Below are positions 46,225 through 56,574 of a stretch of DNA of 64,000 nt, one piece after another. Position 1 is the stretch's first letter. The number at the start of each line of letters is the position of its first letter. The position numbers were made by a program, and so were the translations under genes. The DNA lies in assembly GCF_900107595.1 (NCBI RefSeq), contig NZ_FNQF01000004.1, forward strand, positions 235,257 to 299,256, written 5' to 3'. The notes under the pieces are model-generated. The model was given only the letters and a program-made list of their open reading frames with translations. It was not told where the DNA came from and ran no database searches. Source of the stretch: Psychroflexus halocasei. Lineage in GTDB: Bacteria; Bacteroidota; Bacteroidia; Flavobacteriales; Flavobacteriaceae.

Positions 46225-46854
46225 ATGAAAATCAACACTAAACACATTTTTACGCTTTTCGCTTTATGTTTATCCTTTAGTTTATGGTCTCAAGAAGAGC
46301 TAAAACAAGGAGACCAACCAAAGGTTGAGACAAATAAAGCTATTCAAGATTTTAAAACTCTTATAAAAAAGTCAAATAATTTTAAGGAATATAAGGTTAT
46401 TGAAAAAGTTAAAATCAATGCTGTTGAGCGTCAAGTTATTTCTGAGATTGAAAGTTTAGAATCTAAAATTGTTGATTTAAATAAAACAATCAATAATAAA
46501 GAAGAAGTTATTCAGTCTCATGAAACAGAAATTACAGACTTAAAAGAACAAGTTGAAGAACTGCAAAATCAACAAAACGAAATTAAATTTTTGGGCTCAA
46601 TTCCTTTAACTAAAGGAAATTATAAGATTATCATGTGGTCTGTTGTTTCAGTTTTAATTCTTTTACTTTTATTTTTCATTTTTAAATACAGAAGAGGTCA
46701 TTTAGTAAATTCTGAAATTAAAGAAAACCTGAGTAACCTTGAAAAAGAGTTTGATACTTATAAACACAATGCTTTAGAAAAACAGCAAAAATTAGGACGT
46801 CAACTCCAGGACGAAAAAAACAAGGTCAACAAACTTAAAAATGGTAATCAGTAA
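46225..46854 (+). CDS. Hypothetical coiled-coil membrane protein
   Basis: A 209-residue protein not matching a family I can name. It has a signal peptide or first membrane segment (about 7-22, ending SLWSQ), a coiled-coil segment (about 70-120, e.g. ETEITDLKEQVEELQNQQNE), one membrane helix (about 135-154), and a second charged coiled coil in the C-terminal part (about 165-205). Topology is probably periplasmic coiled coil, one span, cytoplasmic coiled coil. It heads a run with the MFS gene and trmD. Similar proteins have at times been labelled as tRNA methyltransferases because of this neighbourhood; the sequence gives no support for that. Confidence 0.7.
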   Translation: MKINTKHIFTLFALCLSFSLWSQEELKQGDQPKVETNKAIQDFKTLIKKSNNFKEYKVIEKVKINAVERQVISEIESLESKIVDLNKTINNKEEVIQSHETEITDLKEQVEELQNQQNEIKFLGSIPLTKGNYKIIMWSVVSVLILLLLFFIFKYRRGHLVNSEIKENLSNLEKEFDTYKHNALEKQQKLGRQLQDEKNKVNKLKNGNQ

Positions 46855-46860
46855 ATAGCA

Positions 46861-48168
46861 TTGAGTAAAAAGTATAAATTTTACGAATACCTTACTGAAA
46901 ATACAGACTCAAGAATATGTAAAAGCATTCCTGACTCTGATTGTACACACGTACCCAAAAACTTTACACTAAATGTTGCTAACGGGTCACTGACAAAGTT
47001 AGCTGAAAAAATAATCAGTCCGAATTTAACCTTAGCATGGATTCTCAGTTTCCTCAGTGCACCAGTTTTTTTAATTGGAATGTTGGTTCCTATTAAAGAT
47101 GTTGGCTCTCTTTTACCACAACTCATTGTCAGTGGAAAAATAAGGTCTTTTTCAATTCGTAAAAACTTCTGGACAATCTCAGCACTTGTTCAATCATTCT
47201 GTATGCTTTTAAGTGGTTTATTGGTTTACTTATACCCAAATCAAAACTTCACAGCCTATCTCATCGTTTTTTTATTACTGATTTTCAGCATTGCTTCAGG
47301 TATAGGTTCTGTCAGTTTTAAAGATGTCACTGGTAAAACAATACCCAAAGGACAACGCGGACAAATGCTCAGTTATCGCTCTACATTTGGTGGCATCTTA
47401 GCATTGATCGCAGGATTAATTTTAGTTTTTTTTATCGAAGGTGAAAATAGCAGCTTAACCTACAGTTTACTTTTTGTTTTAGCAGGAATTCTTTGGTTTT
47501 TTGCAGCGATTTTATTTTATAAAATTCAGGAAGAACCTGGCTCAACAAAAGGGGGAAGATCACCGATAAATGAAATTAAAGAAGGTTTTTCTATTATAAA
47601 AAAAGATACAAATTTCAGAAACTTCTTAATCACGAGGGCATTATTAATGGCCATTCCTCTATTACAACCTTTTTATGTTGTTTTAGCAAATAAGCACAGT
47701 GAGGATAATTGGAAAAATCTAGGATTTTTGATCATTATTTCTAGTGTTGCTCAAATCATTAGTAGCCCAATTTGGGGACGCTTATCAGATAAATCAAGTT
47801 TATTGGTTTTAAGGCTTGCTTCTGCTATTGCTTTATTCGGTATCGCTTATGCAATTTATATTTTGTTAAGTGATCAAGAGTTTAGCTTTTACTGGATTCT
47901 TCCTTTGTTTTTCATAAATGCCTTAGCTTATGCTGGAGCAAGGTTGAGTAGAAAAACTTATTTAGTTGATTATTCTCCTGAAGATGATAGGCCAACTTAT
48001 GTTGCGATGGCAAGCACTGTGATAGGCCTTTTCACACTCATCACAGCAAGTTTTGGTTTAATAACTGAACAATTTGGACTTTTGTATCAATTTCTATTTT
48101 TTGCAGCCTTACTTTTGCTTTGTATTTTGATCAGTCTAAAATTAAAAACCATTCATCATGAGAATTGA
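46861..48168 (+). CDS. MFS transporter
   Basis: A major-facilitator-type transporter of 435 residues with about 12 membrane helices. It has a longer than usual N-terminal cytoplasmic segment (about 55 residues) and a charged mid-loop (about 225-245; [16 protein letters not shown]). The substrate is unknown. The start codon is TTG, 6 bases after the previous stop; no ATG is available before the first membrane helix. Its 3' end overlaps trmD by 11 bases. Confidence 0.85.
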   Translation: MSKKYKFYEYLTENTDSRICKSIPDSDCTHVPKNFTLNVANGSLTKLAEKIISPNLTLAWILSFLSAPVFLIGMLVPIKDVGSLLPQLIVSGKIRSFSIRKNFWTISALVQSFCMLLSGLLVYLYPNQNFTAYLIVFLLLIFSIASGIGSVSFKDVTGKTIPKGQRGQMLSYRSTFGGILALIAGLILVFFIEGENSSLTYSLLFVLAGILWFFAAILFYKIQEEPGSTKGGRSPINEIKEGFSIIKKDTNFRNFLITRALLMAIPLLQPFYVVLANKHSEDNWKNLGFLIIISSVAQIISSPIWGRLSDKSSLLVLRLASAIALFGIAYAIYILLSDQEFSFYWILPLFFINALAYAGARLSRKTYLVDYSPEDDRPTYVAMASTVIGLFTLITASFGLITEQFGLLYQFLFFAALLLLCILISLKLKTIHHEN

Positions 48169-48835
48169 TATTATCAGTGTTGTACCCGATTTAATAAAAA
48201 GTCCTTTTGAAGGCTCGATCATGCAACGCGCCATAGAAAAAGGTTTTGTAGAAGTTCATTTTCATAATTTAAGAAAGTATAGCACAAACAATTATAAGCA
48301 AGTTGATGATTACCAATACGGTGGTGGAGCTGGCATGGTGATGATGGTTGAACCTATTGATAAATGTATTTCGGAATTGAAATCTGAACGTGATTATGAT
48401 GAAATCATTTATATGTCGCCAGATGGAGAAACATTAAATCAAAAACAAGCCAATCAATTATCCCTCAAAGGTAATTTAATGATTTTGTGTGGCCATTACA
48501 AAGGTGTTGATCAACGTGTTAGAGATTTATTTATCACAAAAGAGATCTCGATTGGAGACTATGTTTTATCTGGTGGCGAACTTGGTGCAGCAGTTTTATG
48601 CGATTCAATTATCAGATTAATTCCTGGCGTTTTAGGTGACGAAACTTCTGCTTTAACTGACTGTTTTCAAGATAATCTCTTGTCACCTCCTATCTATACA
48701 AGGCCAGCCGATTATAAAGGTCATAAAGTTCCTGAAATCCTGTTAAGTGGCCATCAACAGAAAATTGAAGCTTGGCGAGATGACAAAGCCCTTGAACGTA
48801 CAAAAGCATTAAGACCTGATATTTTAGAAGACTAA
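48158..48835 (+). CDS. trmD: tRNA (guanine37-N1)-methyltransferase
   Basis: A 225-residue SPOUT methyltransferase that makes m1G37 in tRNAs to prevent frameshifting. The conserved trefoil-knot motifs are present: [30 protein letters not shown] and [15 protein letters not shown]. The N-terminus [12 protein letters not shown] is typical. It overlaps the MFS gene and is followed by rplS, an arrangement widely conserved in bacteria, although rplS here has its own promoter. Confidence 0.96.
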   Translation: MRIDIISVVPDLIKSPFEGSIMQRAIEKGFVEVHFHNLRKYSTNNYKQVDDYQYGGGAGMVMMVEPIDKCISELKSERDYDEIIYMSPDGETLNQKQANQLSLKGNLMILCGHYKGVDQRVRDLFITKEISIGDYVLSGGELGAAVLCDSIIRLIPGVLGDETSALTDCFQDNLLSPPIYTRPADYKGHKVPEILLSGHQQKIEAWRDDKALERTKALRPDILED

Positions 48836-48838
48836 AGC

Positions 48839-48870
48839 TTTGTTTTTTTAGACAAAAAGAATTATTTTTG
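48839..48870 (+). promoter_or_regulatory. Textbook Bacteroidota promoter of rplS
   Basis: TTTG (48839-48842), a spacer of 20 bases, then TATTTTTG (48863-48870) match the TTTG / TAnnTTTG consensus. The predicted start near 48877 leaves a leader of about 60 bases before the rplS ATG, long enough for a regulatory RNA fold. Confidence 0.75.
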
Positions 48871-48936
48871 CAAGCTGTTACTAACCTCTGGCGAAAATCG
48901 TGAATGTTATTAGCACATAATCATAATTATAATAGA

Positions 48937-49284
48937 ATGGATTTAGTAAAGTTTGTCCAAGACGAATTTGTTGAAAAGAAAGAATTCCCAGAATTTTCAG
49001 CTGGAGACACAATCACTGTGTACCACGAAATTACTGAGGGACAAAAAACAAGAACACAGTTTTTTAAAGGTGTTGTAATTCAGGTTAAAGGATCTGGATT
49101 ATTAAAAACTTTCACAGTCAGAAAGATGAGTGGTATTTTTGGTGTAGAGAAAATCTTCCCAATGAACATGCCTGCTCTTCAAAAAATTGAAGTTAATAAA
49201 AAAGGTAGCGTTAGACGTGCTCGTATTAATTACTTCAGAAATCTTACTGGTAAGAAAGCACGTATTAAAGAAAAACGTTCTTAA
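48937..49284 (+). CDS. rplS: 50S ribosomal protein L19
   Basis: A 115-residue bL19 at the 30S-50S interface. The start is the ATG at 48937, giving MDLVKFVQDEFVEKKEFPEF and the usual family length; an earlier in-frame ATG (48904) would add 11 non-conserved residues. Conserved parts are FSAGDTITVYHEITEG and KIFPMNMPALQKIEV. A strong hairpin terminator follows. Confidence 0.97.
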   Translation: MDLVKFVQDEFVEKKEFPEFSAGDTITVYHEITEGQKTRTQFFKGVVIQVKGSGLLKTFTVRKMSGIFGVEKIFPMNMPALQKIEVNKKGSVRRARINYFRNLTGKKARIKEKRS

Positions 49285-49296
49285 ACCAAACTATCT

Positions 49297-49324
49297 AAAG
49301 CTTGCATTTGCAAGCTTTTTTTTT
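49297..49324 (+). terminator. Rho-independent terminator of rplS
   Basis: Perfect stem AAAGCTTGCA / TGCAAGCTTT with a very short loop, followed by a T run of about ten. Confidence 0.9.
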
Positions 49325-49407
49325 TAGCCAATTATCAAATCTGAAATCATAAGCCTATAAATTATTATTATAGCTTTTTAATTGAAGATTTATTATCATA
49401 TTAATAA

Positions 49408-51648
<2,241 letters not shown>

Positions 51649-51670
51649 TTATTTTAAACTAAGTTATTTA

Positions 51671-51705
51671 AAAAGCCCTGATTTAATTAATTCAGGGTTT
51701 TTTGT
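51671..51705 (+). terminator. Terminator of icd
   Basis: Stem CCCTGA / TCAGGG, extended by A-T and one G-T pair, with a 10-base AT loop and a T run. It lies at the end of the pseudogene on the other strand. Confidence 0.75.
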
Positions 51706-51719
51706 TTTAATAAGTATTT

Positions 51720-52791
51720 GATTTTTAATTGATTTAAAAATCATCATTAAATTCAAGTTTAAGTAGTAAGCTTTTTTCGTATCATGAATACGTTCTGTTT
51801 TTCTTAAAATCTGGTCAAGCATTTTAATTGCCTGTTCTAGATAAGGTCTTTTATTTAACATGACGCATTTAGCTCTTTGTCCGATGGCAGCATCGATGAT
51901 CTCAGCTCTTGTCGGTATTCACTTTTTAGTCAGATTTTCTAATACTTGTGTTGACCATATCGGCGGTATTTGTGTTGAATTACAAATTTGCATGATTTCC
52001 TCCATAATAATTGCAAAGTCTTTGCATCCAGTTTCTATTGCTAAACATCCTCTAGCATCATAACACCAAAAGGGTAATTTTGCATTGCTTTAAGCAAAAT
52101 ACTCGGTAGATTTCTATATCTGCTCATCGTTTCAATTTTCAAAACAATTCCGATATTAGCGTTTATTTTTTTTAATTCATTTAATAATGATGTCACACTT
52201 TCGCTAATATTCATAAATGAAAAATTAACAACATCAGCATTTTGACAATAAATTTTAAATCAACCTTGTCTTTTTCTGTCAACCCCACTAAAATCGATTT
52301 GTGTTGATGGCAGATTAATACATTTATCAGCTCTTAACTTCCTTTCTTCTTAGCTTGTGTGATTTCAACCATTTTGAAATCTGGATGAATTTCAGTGACA
52401 ACTCCTCCGATTTTACCATCATTAAAAAAGATTAGATCACCAATAGAAACATGTTTTAATGAATGGCAATGTGCAAGACATATGAGTACCCTCAGTAATA
52501 TTCTCATCTCGAACACATGGCGATCCAATAATCAGTTTTTTATAAAGCTTTAATTGATTTTCTGTAGTTTCAGTAGGCTGAGAGACTATTATTGCTGTTT
52601 TTCGTTTGCTCTTGACACATTCGAAAAGATTTTCTGAATGTTGTTTTATAATAAATTGGCATCTTTTTTAGCATAAGAGTCCTTCTCATCAGAAGGTGAA
52701 TCTTCTTCTACAAGTTATAAATGATCACTCTGAAACTTTTCATTCTATTTAAAATATCATTTTTAGATTCAAAAGAGACTTCATTACTCAT
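51720..52791 (-). pseudogene. Decayed pyruvate-kinase-like gene
   Basis: Minus-strand remnants of a pyruvate-kinase-family protein, spread over three frames with many stops. In order from the likely start (ATG at 52791) one can read KRKTAIIVSQPTETTENQL, HMSCTLPFIKT, GDLIFFNDGKIGGVVTEIHP, INLPSTQIDFSG, NADVVNFSFMNISESVTSLL, IGIVLKIETMSRYRNLPSIL with the catalytic Lys-x-Glu, IPPIWSTQVLENL, and [20 protein letters not shown]. These follow the order of the family barrel, B domain and effector-binding motifs, and match the longer 'pyruvate kinase-like' branch. About half of the expected N-terminal region (mainly the first barrel strands) is missing. The exact ends are uncertain. Confidence 0.85.
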
Positions 52792-52902
52792 TAAATATAA
52801 TATTTCAGAATTGATAAATCTTATATGTCACTCTAATTAAAAAACACTAGATATTATTTTATTAAGAGGAGAGAATATGACTTTGATATCAAGAAACAAA
52901 AA

Positions 52903-52926
52903 AACCACCTTCAAAAAAAGGTGGTT
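52903..52926 (-). terminator. Rho-independent terminator of rpmE2
   Basis: Perfect 9-bp stem AACCACCTT / AAGGTGGTT with a 6-base loop and an A run to its left (T on the minus strand), just downstream of the L31 gene. Confidence 0.88.
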
Positions 52927-52951
52927 AAAATATGAATTATAAGAAGCTAGA

Positions 52952-53203
52952 TTACTTCTTGTACTTAGCGTATTTGTTTTTAAACTTATCAATTCTACCA
53001 GCAGTATCAACAAGTTTTGTCTTACCTGTGTAAAATGGATGTGAAGTTCTTGAAATTTCTAGTTTGATTAAAGGATACTCAACACCTTCAACCTCGAGAG
53101 TTTCCTTTGTATCAGCAGTAGATTTTGTGATGAATACTTCATCGTTTGACATATCTTTAAACGCTACTAATCTATAATTTTCTGGGTGTATACCTTTTCT
53201 CAT
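52952..53203 (-). CDS. rpmE2: 50S ribosomal protein L31 type B
   Basis: An 83-residue bL31 of type B, starting [20 protein letters not shown]. It has no CxxC zinc motif, as expected for the zinc-independent form. The family segment [20 protein letters not shown] is present. It is monocistronic with its own promoter and terminator. Confidence 0.96.
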   Translation of the reverse strand: MRKGIHPENYRLVAFKDMSNDEVFITKSTADTKETLEVEGVEYPLIKLEISRTSHPFYTGKTKLVDTAGRIDKFKNKYAKYKK

Positions 53204-53228
53204 TGTGACAACTATTTTATTCAGCTTG

Positions 53229-53259
53229 CAAATTTAGACAAAAACTTATATTGACCAAA
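53229..53259 (-). promoter_or_regulatory. Bacteroidota-type promoter of rpmE2
   Basis: On the minus strand TTTG (53259-53256), a spacer of 19 bases and TAAATTTG (53236-53229) match the consensus. The predicted start point is about 20 bases before the ATG. Confidence 0.72.
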
Positions 53260-53318
53260 ATATTATTGAAAATAAATTTGATATTTTCTAAAATCATTTG
53301 AAATAAGTCTCGGCTCAC

Positions 53319-53349
53319 TTGATAACTTTGAGCTGTTAAACTATATTTG
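53319..53349 (+). promoter_or_regulatory. Candidate promoter of the DUF4199 operon
   Basis: TTG (53319-53321), a spacer of 20 bases, then TATATTTG (53342-53349). The predicted leader before the ATG at 53368 is only about 12 bases. Confidence 0.55.
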
Positions 53350-53367
53350 TGAACTTTAAGATTGACT

Positions 53368-53880
53368 ATGGAACAACAAGAACTCTCGCTCAAGCCTTAT
53401 GCGCAAAATTACGGTTTAATTTATGGCGGCTATTCAATATTAGTATTATTGCTTTTGTATTTTTTCAACTACGACCAAAATACTGGGATTAGCCTACTTA
53501 GCTTTTTAATCAATACAGCTATTGTTTTTATAGCAATACATCGTTACAAGCTTGATAATGCAAACAACTTGAGTTTGTCTTCTGCAATAAAACTTGGTTT
53601 GGCTATTGGAGCAATCGGCGGTTTAATCTACGCAGTTTACATGTACATTCACTACACTTATTTACAGCCAGAGTTCATAACAACTTTAAAAGAAGGTTTA
53701 AAAACGCAGGTTGAAGCAGAAATAGAGCGCCAAAATTTAAAAGGTGAAGAAGCTGATACAACACGAGAAATAGCTACACTTTTTGCATCTCCATTTTTTA
53801 TGGCAACTTCTGCCCTTATTTCCATTCTATTAAAAACTCTTTTTATTAGCTTAGTCGTTGGTTTGATTAAGAAGAATTAA
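53368..53880 (+). CDS. DUF4199 membrane protein
   Basis: A 170-residue membrane protein with four hydrophobic segments (about 13-33, 38-55, 70-90 and 140-165), matching the DUF4199 family common in Bacteroidota. A charged segment between helices three and four (about 95-130) is probably extra-membranous. Function is unknown. It precedes a glycosyltransferase by 9 bases, a frequent pairing. The ATG at 53368 is used instead of an in-frame TTG two codons earlier. Confidence 0.8.
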   Translation: MEQQELSLKPYAQNYGLIYGGYSILVLLLLYFFNYDQNTGISLLSFLINTAIVFIAIHRYKLDNANNLSLSSAIKLGLAIGAIGGLIYAVYMYIHYTYLQPEFITTLKEGLKTQVEAEIERQNLKGEEADTTREIATLFASPFFMATSALISILLKTLFISLVVGLIKKN

Positions 53881-53889
53881 ATCTTGTCT

Positions 53890-54840
53890 ATGCAGCTTTC
53901 AATCGTCATTCCATTACTCAATGAAGATGAATCCATCAACGAACTTTTTGATTGGATTCACCAAGTGATGCAAAAAAACAAATTCAGTTATGAATTGATT
54001 TTTGTTGATGATGGAAGTACTGATAATTCATGGGATATCATTCAAGATCTGTCATCGAAGAGTAAACAAATCAAAGCGATTAGATTTACCAAAAACTACG
54101 GGAAATCTCAAGCGCTTCATGCGGGGTTTAAAATAGCACAAGGTGATGTTGTCATCACCATGGATGCTGATTTGCAGGACAATCCTGAGGAAATTCCTGA
54201 AATGTATAAAACCATTACAGAAGAAAATTTTGATTTGATTTCTGGTTGGAAAAAAAAGAGATATGATTCAGTTTTATTTAAAAATTTACCTTCAAAACTC
54301 TTTAATGCTGCTGCGAGGCAAACTTCAGGTCTAAAATTACACGATTTTAATTGTGGTCTTAAAGCTTACAGAAATGATGTGATCAAAACGATTGAAGTTA
54401 AAGGTGAAATGCATAGATACATCCCTGTACTCGCTAAAAACGCTGGCTTTACCAGAATTGGTGAACAAGTCGTTCAACATCAGGCAAGACAACATGGCAA
54501 AACAAAATTTGGTCCTGAACGTTTTATTCATGGATTTTTAGACTTGATTACTATTTGGTTTTTTTCAAGATTTGGCAAAAGACCAATGCATCTATTTGGT
54601 GCTTTTGGCGTTCTAATGTTTTCCATCGGTTTTTTATCCGCTTTTTGGATAGGTGCCTCTAAACTTTATAAACTGTGGTTCAATCAGCCAAGCATCTTAG
54701 TTGTTGAAAATCCATGGTTTTACATTGCCTTAACAGCCATGCTTATTGGTGTTCAGTTTTTTATAGCTGGTTTTTTAGGAGAATTAATTTTAAGAAATAA
54801 CAAAACAGATCAATCATATATTATTAAACAAAAAATTTGA
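53890..54840 (+). CDS. GT2-family membrane glycosyltransferase (polyprenyl-phosphate sugar transferase type)
   Basis: A 316-residue GT-A glycosyltransferase with two C-terminal membrane helices (about 235-255 and 275-300), as in DPM1/GtrB/ArnC-type enzymes that charge polyprenyl phosphate. The N-terminus LSIVIPLLNEDESINELF, FVDDGSTDNSWDII and the DxD-type MDADLQDNPEEIPEM are intact. Product and acceptor cannot be defined. It is encoded between DUF4199 and a phosphohexomutase that may supply its sugar nucleotide pathway. Confidence 0.9.
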   Translation: MQLSIVIPLLNEDESINELFDWIHQVMQKNKFSYELIFVDDGSTDNSWDIIQDLSSKSKQIKAIRFTKNYGKSQALHAGFKIAQGDVVITMDADLQDNPEEIPEMYKTITEENFDLISGWKKKRYDSVLFKNLPSKLFNAAARQTSGLKLHDFNCGLKAYRNDVIKTIEVKGEMHRYIPVLAKNAGFTRIGEQVVQHQARQHGKTKFGPERFIHGFLDLITIWFFSRFGKRPMHLFGAFGVLMFSIGFLSAFWIGASKLYKLWFNQPSILVVENPWFYIALTAMLIGVQFFIAGFLGELILRNNKTDQSYIIKQKI

Positions 54841-54841
54841 T

Positions 54842-56560
54842 ATGAAAACATTAGATAAAGCAAAAACCTGGTTAGACTCAGCTGTTTTTGATCAAAAAAC
54901 GATTGAAGAAGTTCAAGAATTAATCAATAACAAGCCTCAACAATTAGAGGAAGCATTTTATAAAAATTTAGAATTTGGCACTGGCGGTATGCGAGGCGTT
55001 ATGGGTGCTGGCACAAACCGTATTAATAAATACACGCTCGGCAAAAATTCGCAAGGCATCGCCGACTACCTTAAAGAGGTTTATCCAAACGAGCAACACA
55101 AAGTTGTGATCGCTTACGATTGCCGTCACAACTCTCAAGAATTTGCTTATGAAGTTGCCAAAGTATTTAGTGCAAATGGTGTTCAAGTTTATATTTTTCC
55201 AGAGTTAAGACCAACTCCACTTTTGTCTTACTCAGTTAAACATCTTGGTTGCCATTGCGGAATAGTTTTAACAGCAAGCCATAATCCTCCTGAATATAAC
55301 GGTTACAAAGTTTATTGGACGGATGGTGGTCAACTTGTTCCACCTCAAGACAAAGATATCATCAACAGAATTGATAATCTTGAATTTAAAGATGTCAACT
55401 TTAACGGAAATAATGATTTAATTAAAAAATTAGGAGAAACTGAAGATGAGGCTTTCATAAATGACTCTATCAAAAATGGAGGATTCAATACCACTGAAGA
55501 AGAGCGTAAAAAACTCAACATCAGTTACACTTCATTGCACGGAACATCAATCACGATTATTCCAAAAGTACTGAAAAAAAGAGGATACGAGCAATTACAT
55601 ATTGTTGATCAACAAGCCGAACCAAACGGCGATTTCCCAACTGTTGAATCACCTAACCCAGAGGAACCTGCGGCACTTAAAATGGCTTTGGAGCTTGGTG
55701 AAGAAAAAGGCAGCGACCTTGTTGTTGGAACCGATCCAGATAGTGACAGACTTGGTATTGCAGTAAGAAATCTAGAGGGAAAACTTCAACTATTAAACGG
55801 AAACCAAACAATGGTTATGATGACGTGGTTTTTGCTTGAAGAATGGAAAAAAGACGAACGCATTAAAGGTCAAGAATTCGTTGCATCAACTATTGTTTCA
55901 ACGCCATTAATGCAAGTGCTAACTGAAAGTTACCAAGTTGAATACAAAGAGAGTTTGACAGGTTTTAAATGGATTGCAAAACTCATTAAAGATAATCCTG
56001 AACTTGATTTTATCGGTGGTGGCGAAGAAAGTTTCGGCTATATGGTTGGTGACTTTGTCAGAGATAAAGACGCTGTGACTTCAATTTTATTAGTTTGTGA
56101 AATGGCAGCTCAACTCAAAGCAAAAGGCTCATCAATTTATGAGAAAATGATTGAACTTTACGTTGAACACGGCTATTTTAAGGAGCATTTGGTTGCGCTT
56201 GTTAAAAAAGGAATTGAAGGTGCTGAGGAAATCAAACAAAAAATGATTGATTTACGCGATAATCCCTTAAAAGAAATCGATGGTGAAAAAATTGTGCTTG
56301 TTGAAGATTATTTAAGCAGAAAGGCTAAAAACACTCAAACAAAAGAAACTTACGATATTAACGTGCCACAATCAAACGTTCTAATTTATTACACAGAAAA
56401 CGGAACAAAAATCGCGGCTCGACCAAGCGGAACAGAACCAAAAATCAAGTTTTATATCAGTGTCAATGCTGAATTAAAATCAACAAAAAAATATAAAGAA
56501 ATCACTGAGATGCACGATGCAAAAATCAAACGCATCGTCAAAGAACTCAGTATTGCTTAA
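54842..56560 (+). CDS. Phosphohexomutase (phosphoglucomutase/phosphomannomutase family)
   Basis: A 572-residue alpha-D-phosphohexomutase. All four functional loops are visible: the phosphoserine loop TASHNPPEYNGYK (about 143-155), the metal loop GTDPDSDRLG (about 298-307), the sugar-binding GGEESFGYM, and the phosphate-binding RPSGTEPKIKFY near the C-terminus. The length and motif style fit the PgcA/phosphoglucomutase-2-like branch, interconverting glucose-1- and -6-phosphate (or mannose forms). It starts one base after the glycosyltransferase stop. Confidence 0.92.
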   Translation: MKTLDKAKTWLDSAVFDQKTIEEVQELINNKPQQLEEAFYKNLEFGTGGMRGVMGAGTNRINKYTLGKNSQGIADYLKEVYPNEQHKVVIAYDCRHNSQEFAYEVAKVFSANGVQVYIFPELRPTPLLSYSVKHLGCHCGIVLTASHNPPEYNGYKVYWTDGGQLVPPQDKDIINRIDNLEFKDVNFNGNNDLIKKLGETEDEAFINDSIKNGGFNTTEEERKKLNISYTSLHGTSITIIPKVLKKRGYEQLHIVDQQAEPNGDFPTVESPNPEEPAALKMALELGEEKGSDLVVGTDPDSDRLGIAVRNLEGKLQLLNGNQTMVMMTWFLLEEWKKDERIKGQEFVASTIVSTPLMQVLTESYQVEYKESLTGFKWIAKLIKDNPELDFIGGGEESFGYMVGDFVRDKDAVTSILLVCEMAAQLKAKGSSIYEKMIELYVEHGYFKEHLVALVKKGIEGAEEIKQKMIDLRDNPLKEIDGEKIVLVEDYLSRKAKNTQTKETYDINVPQSNVLIYYTENGTKIAARPSGTEPKIKFYISVNAELKSTKKYKEITEMHDAKIKRIVKELSIA

Positions 56561-56574
56561 TAGAAATTAAATAG

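Noticed and set aside
51860..52063. 67-codon plus-strand frame between icd and rpmE2
   Set aside because: It is the antisense of pyruvate-kinase-like remnants; the minus-strand reading gives recognisable motifs.
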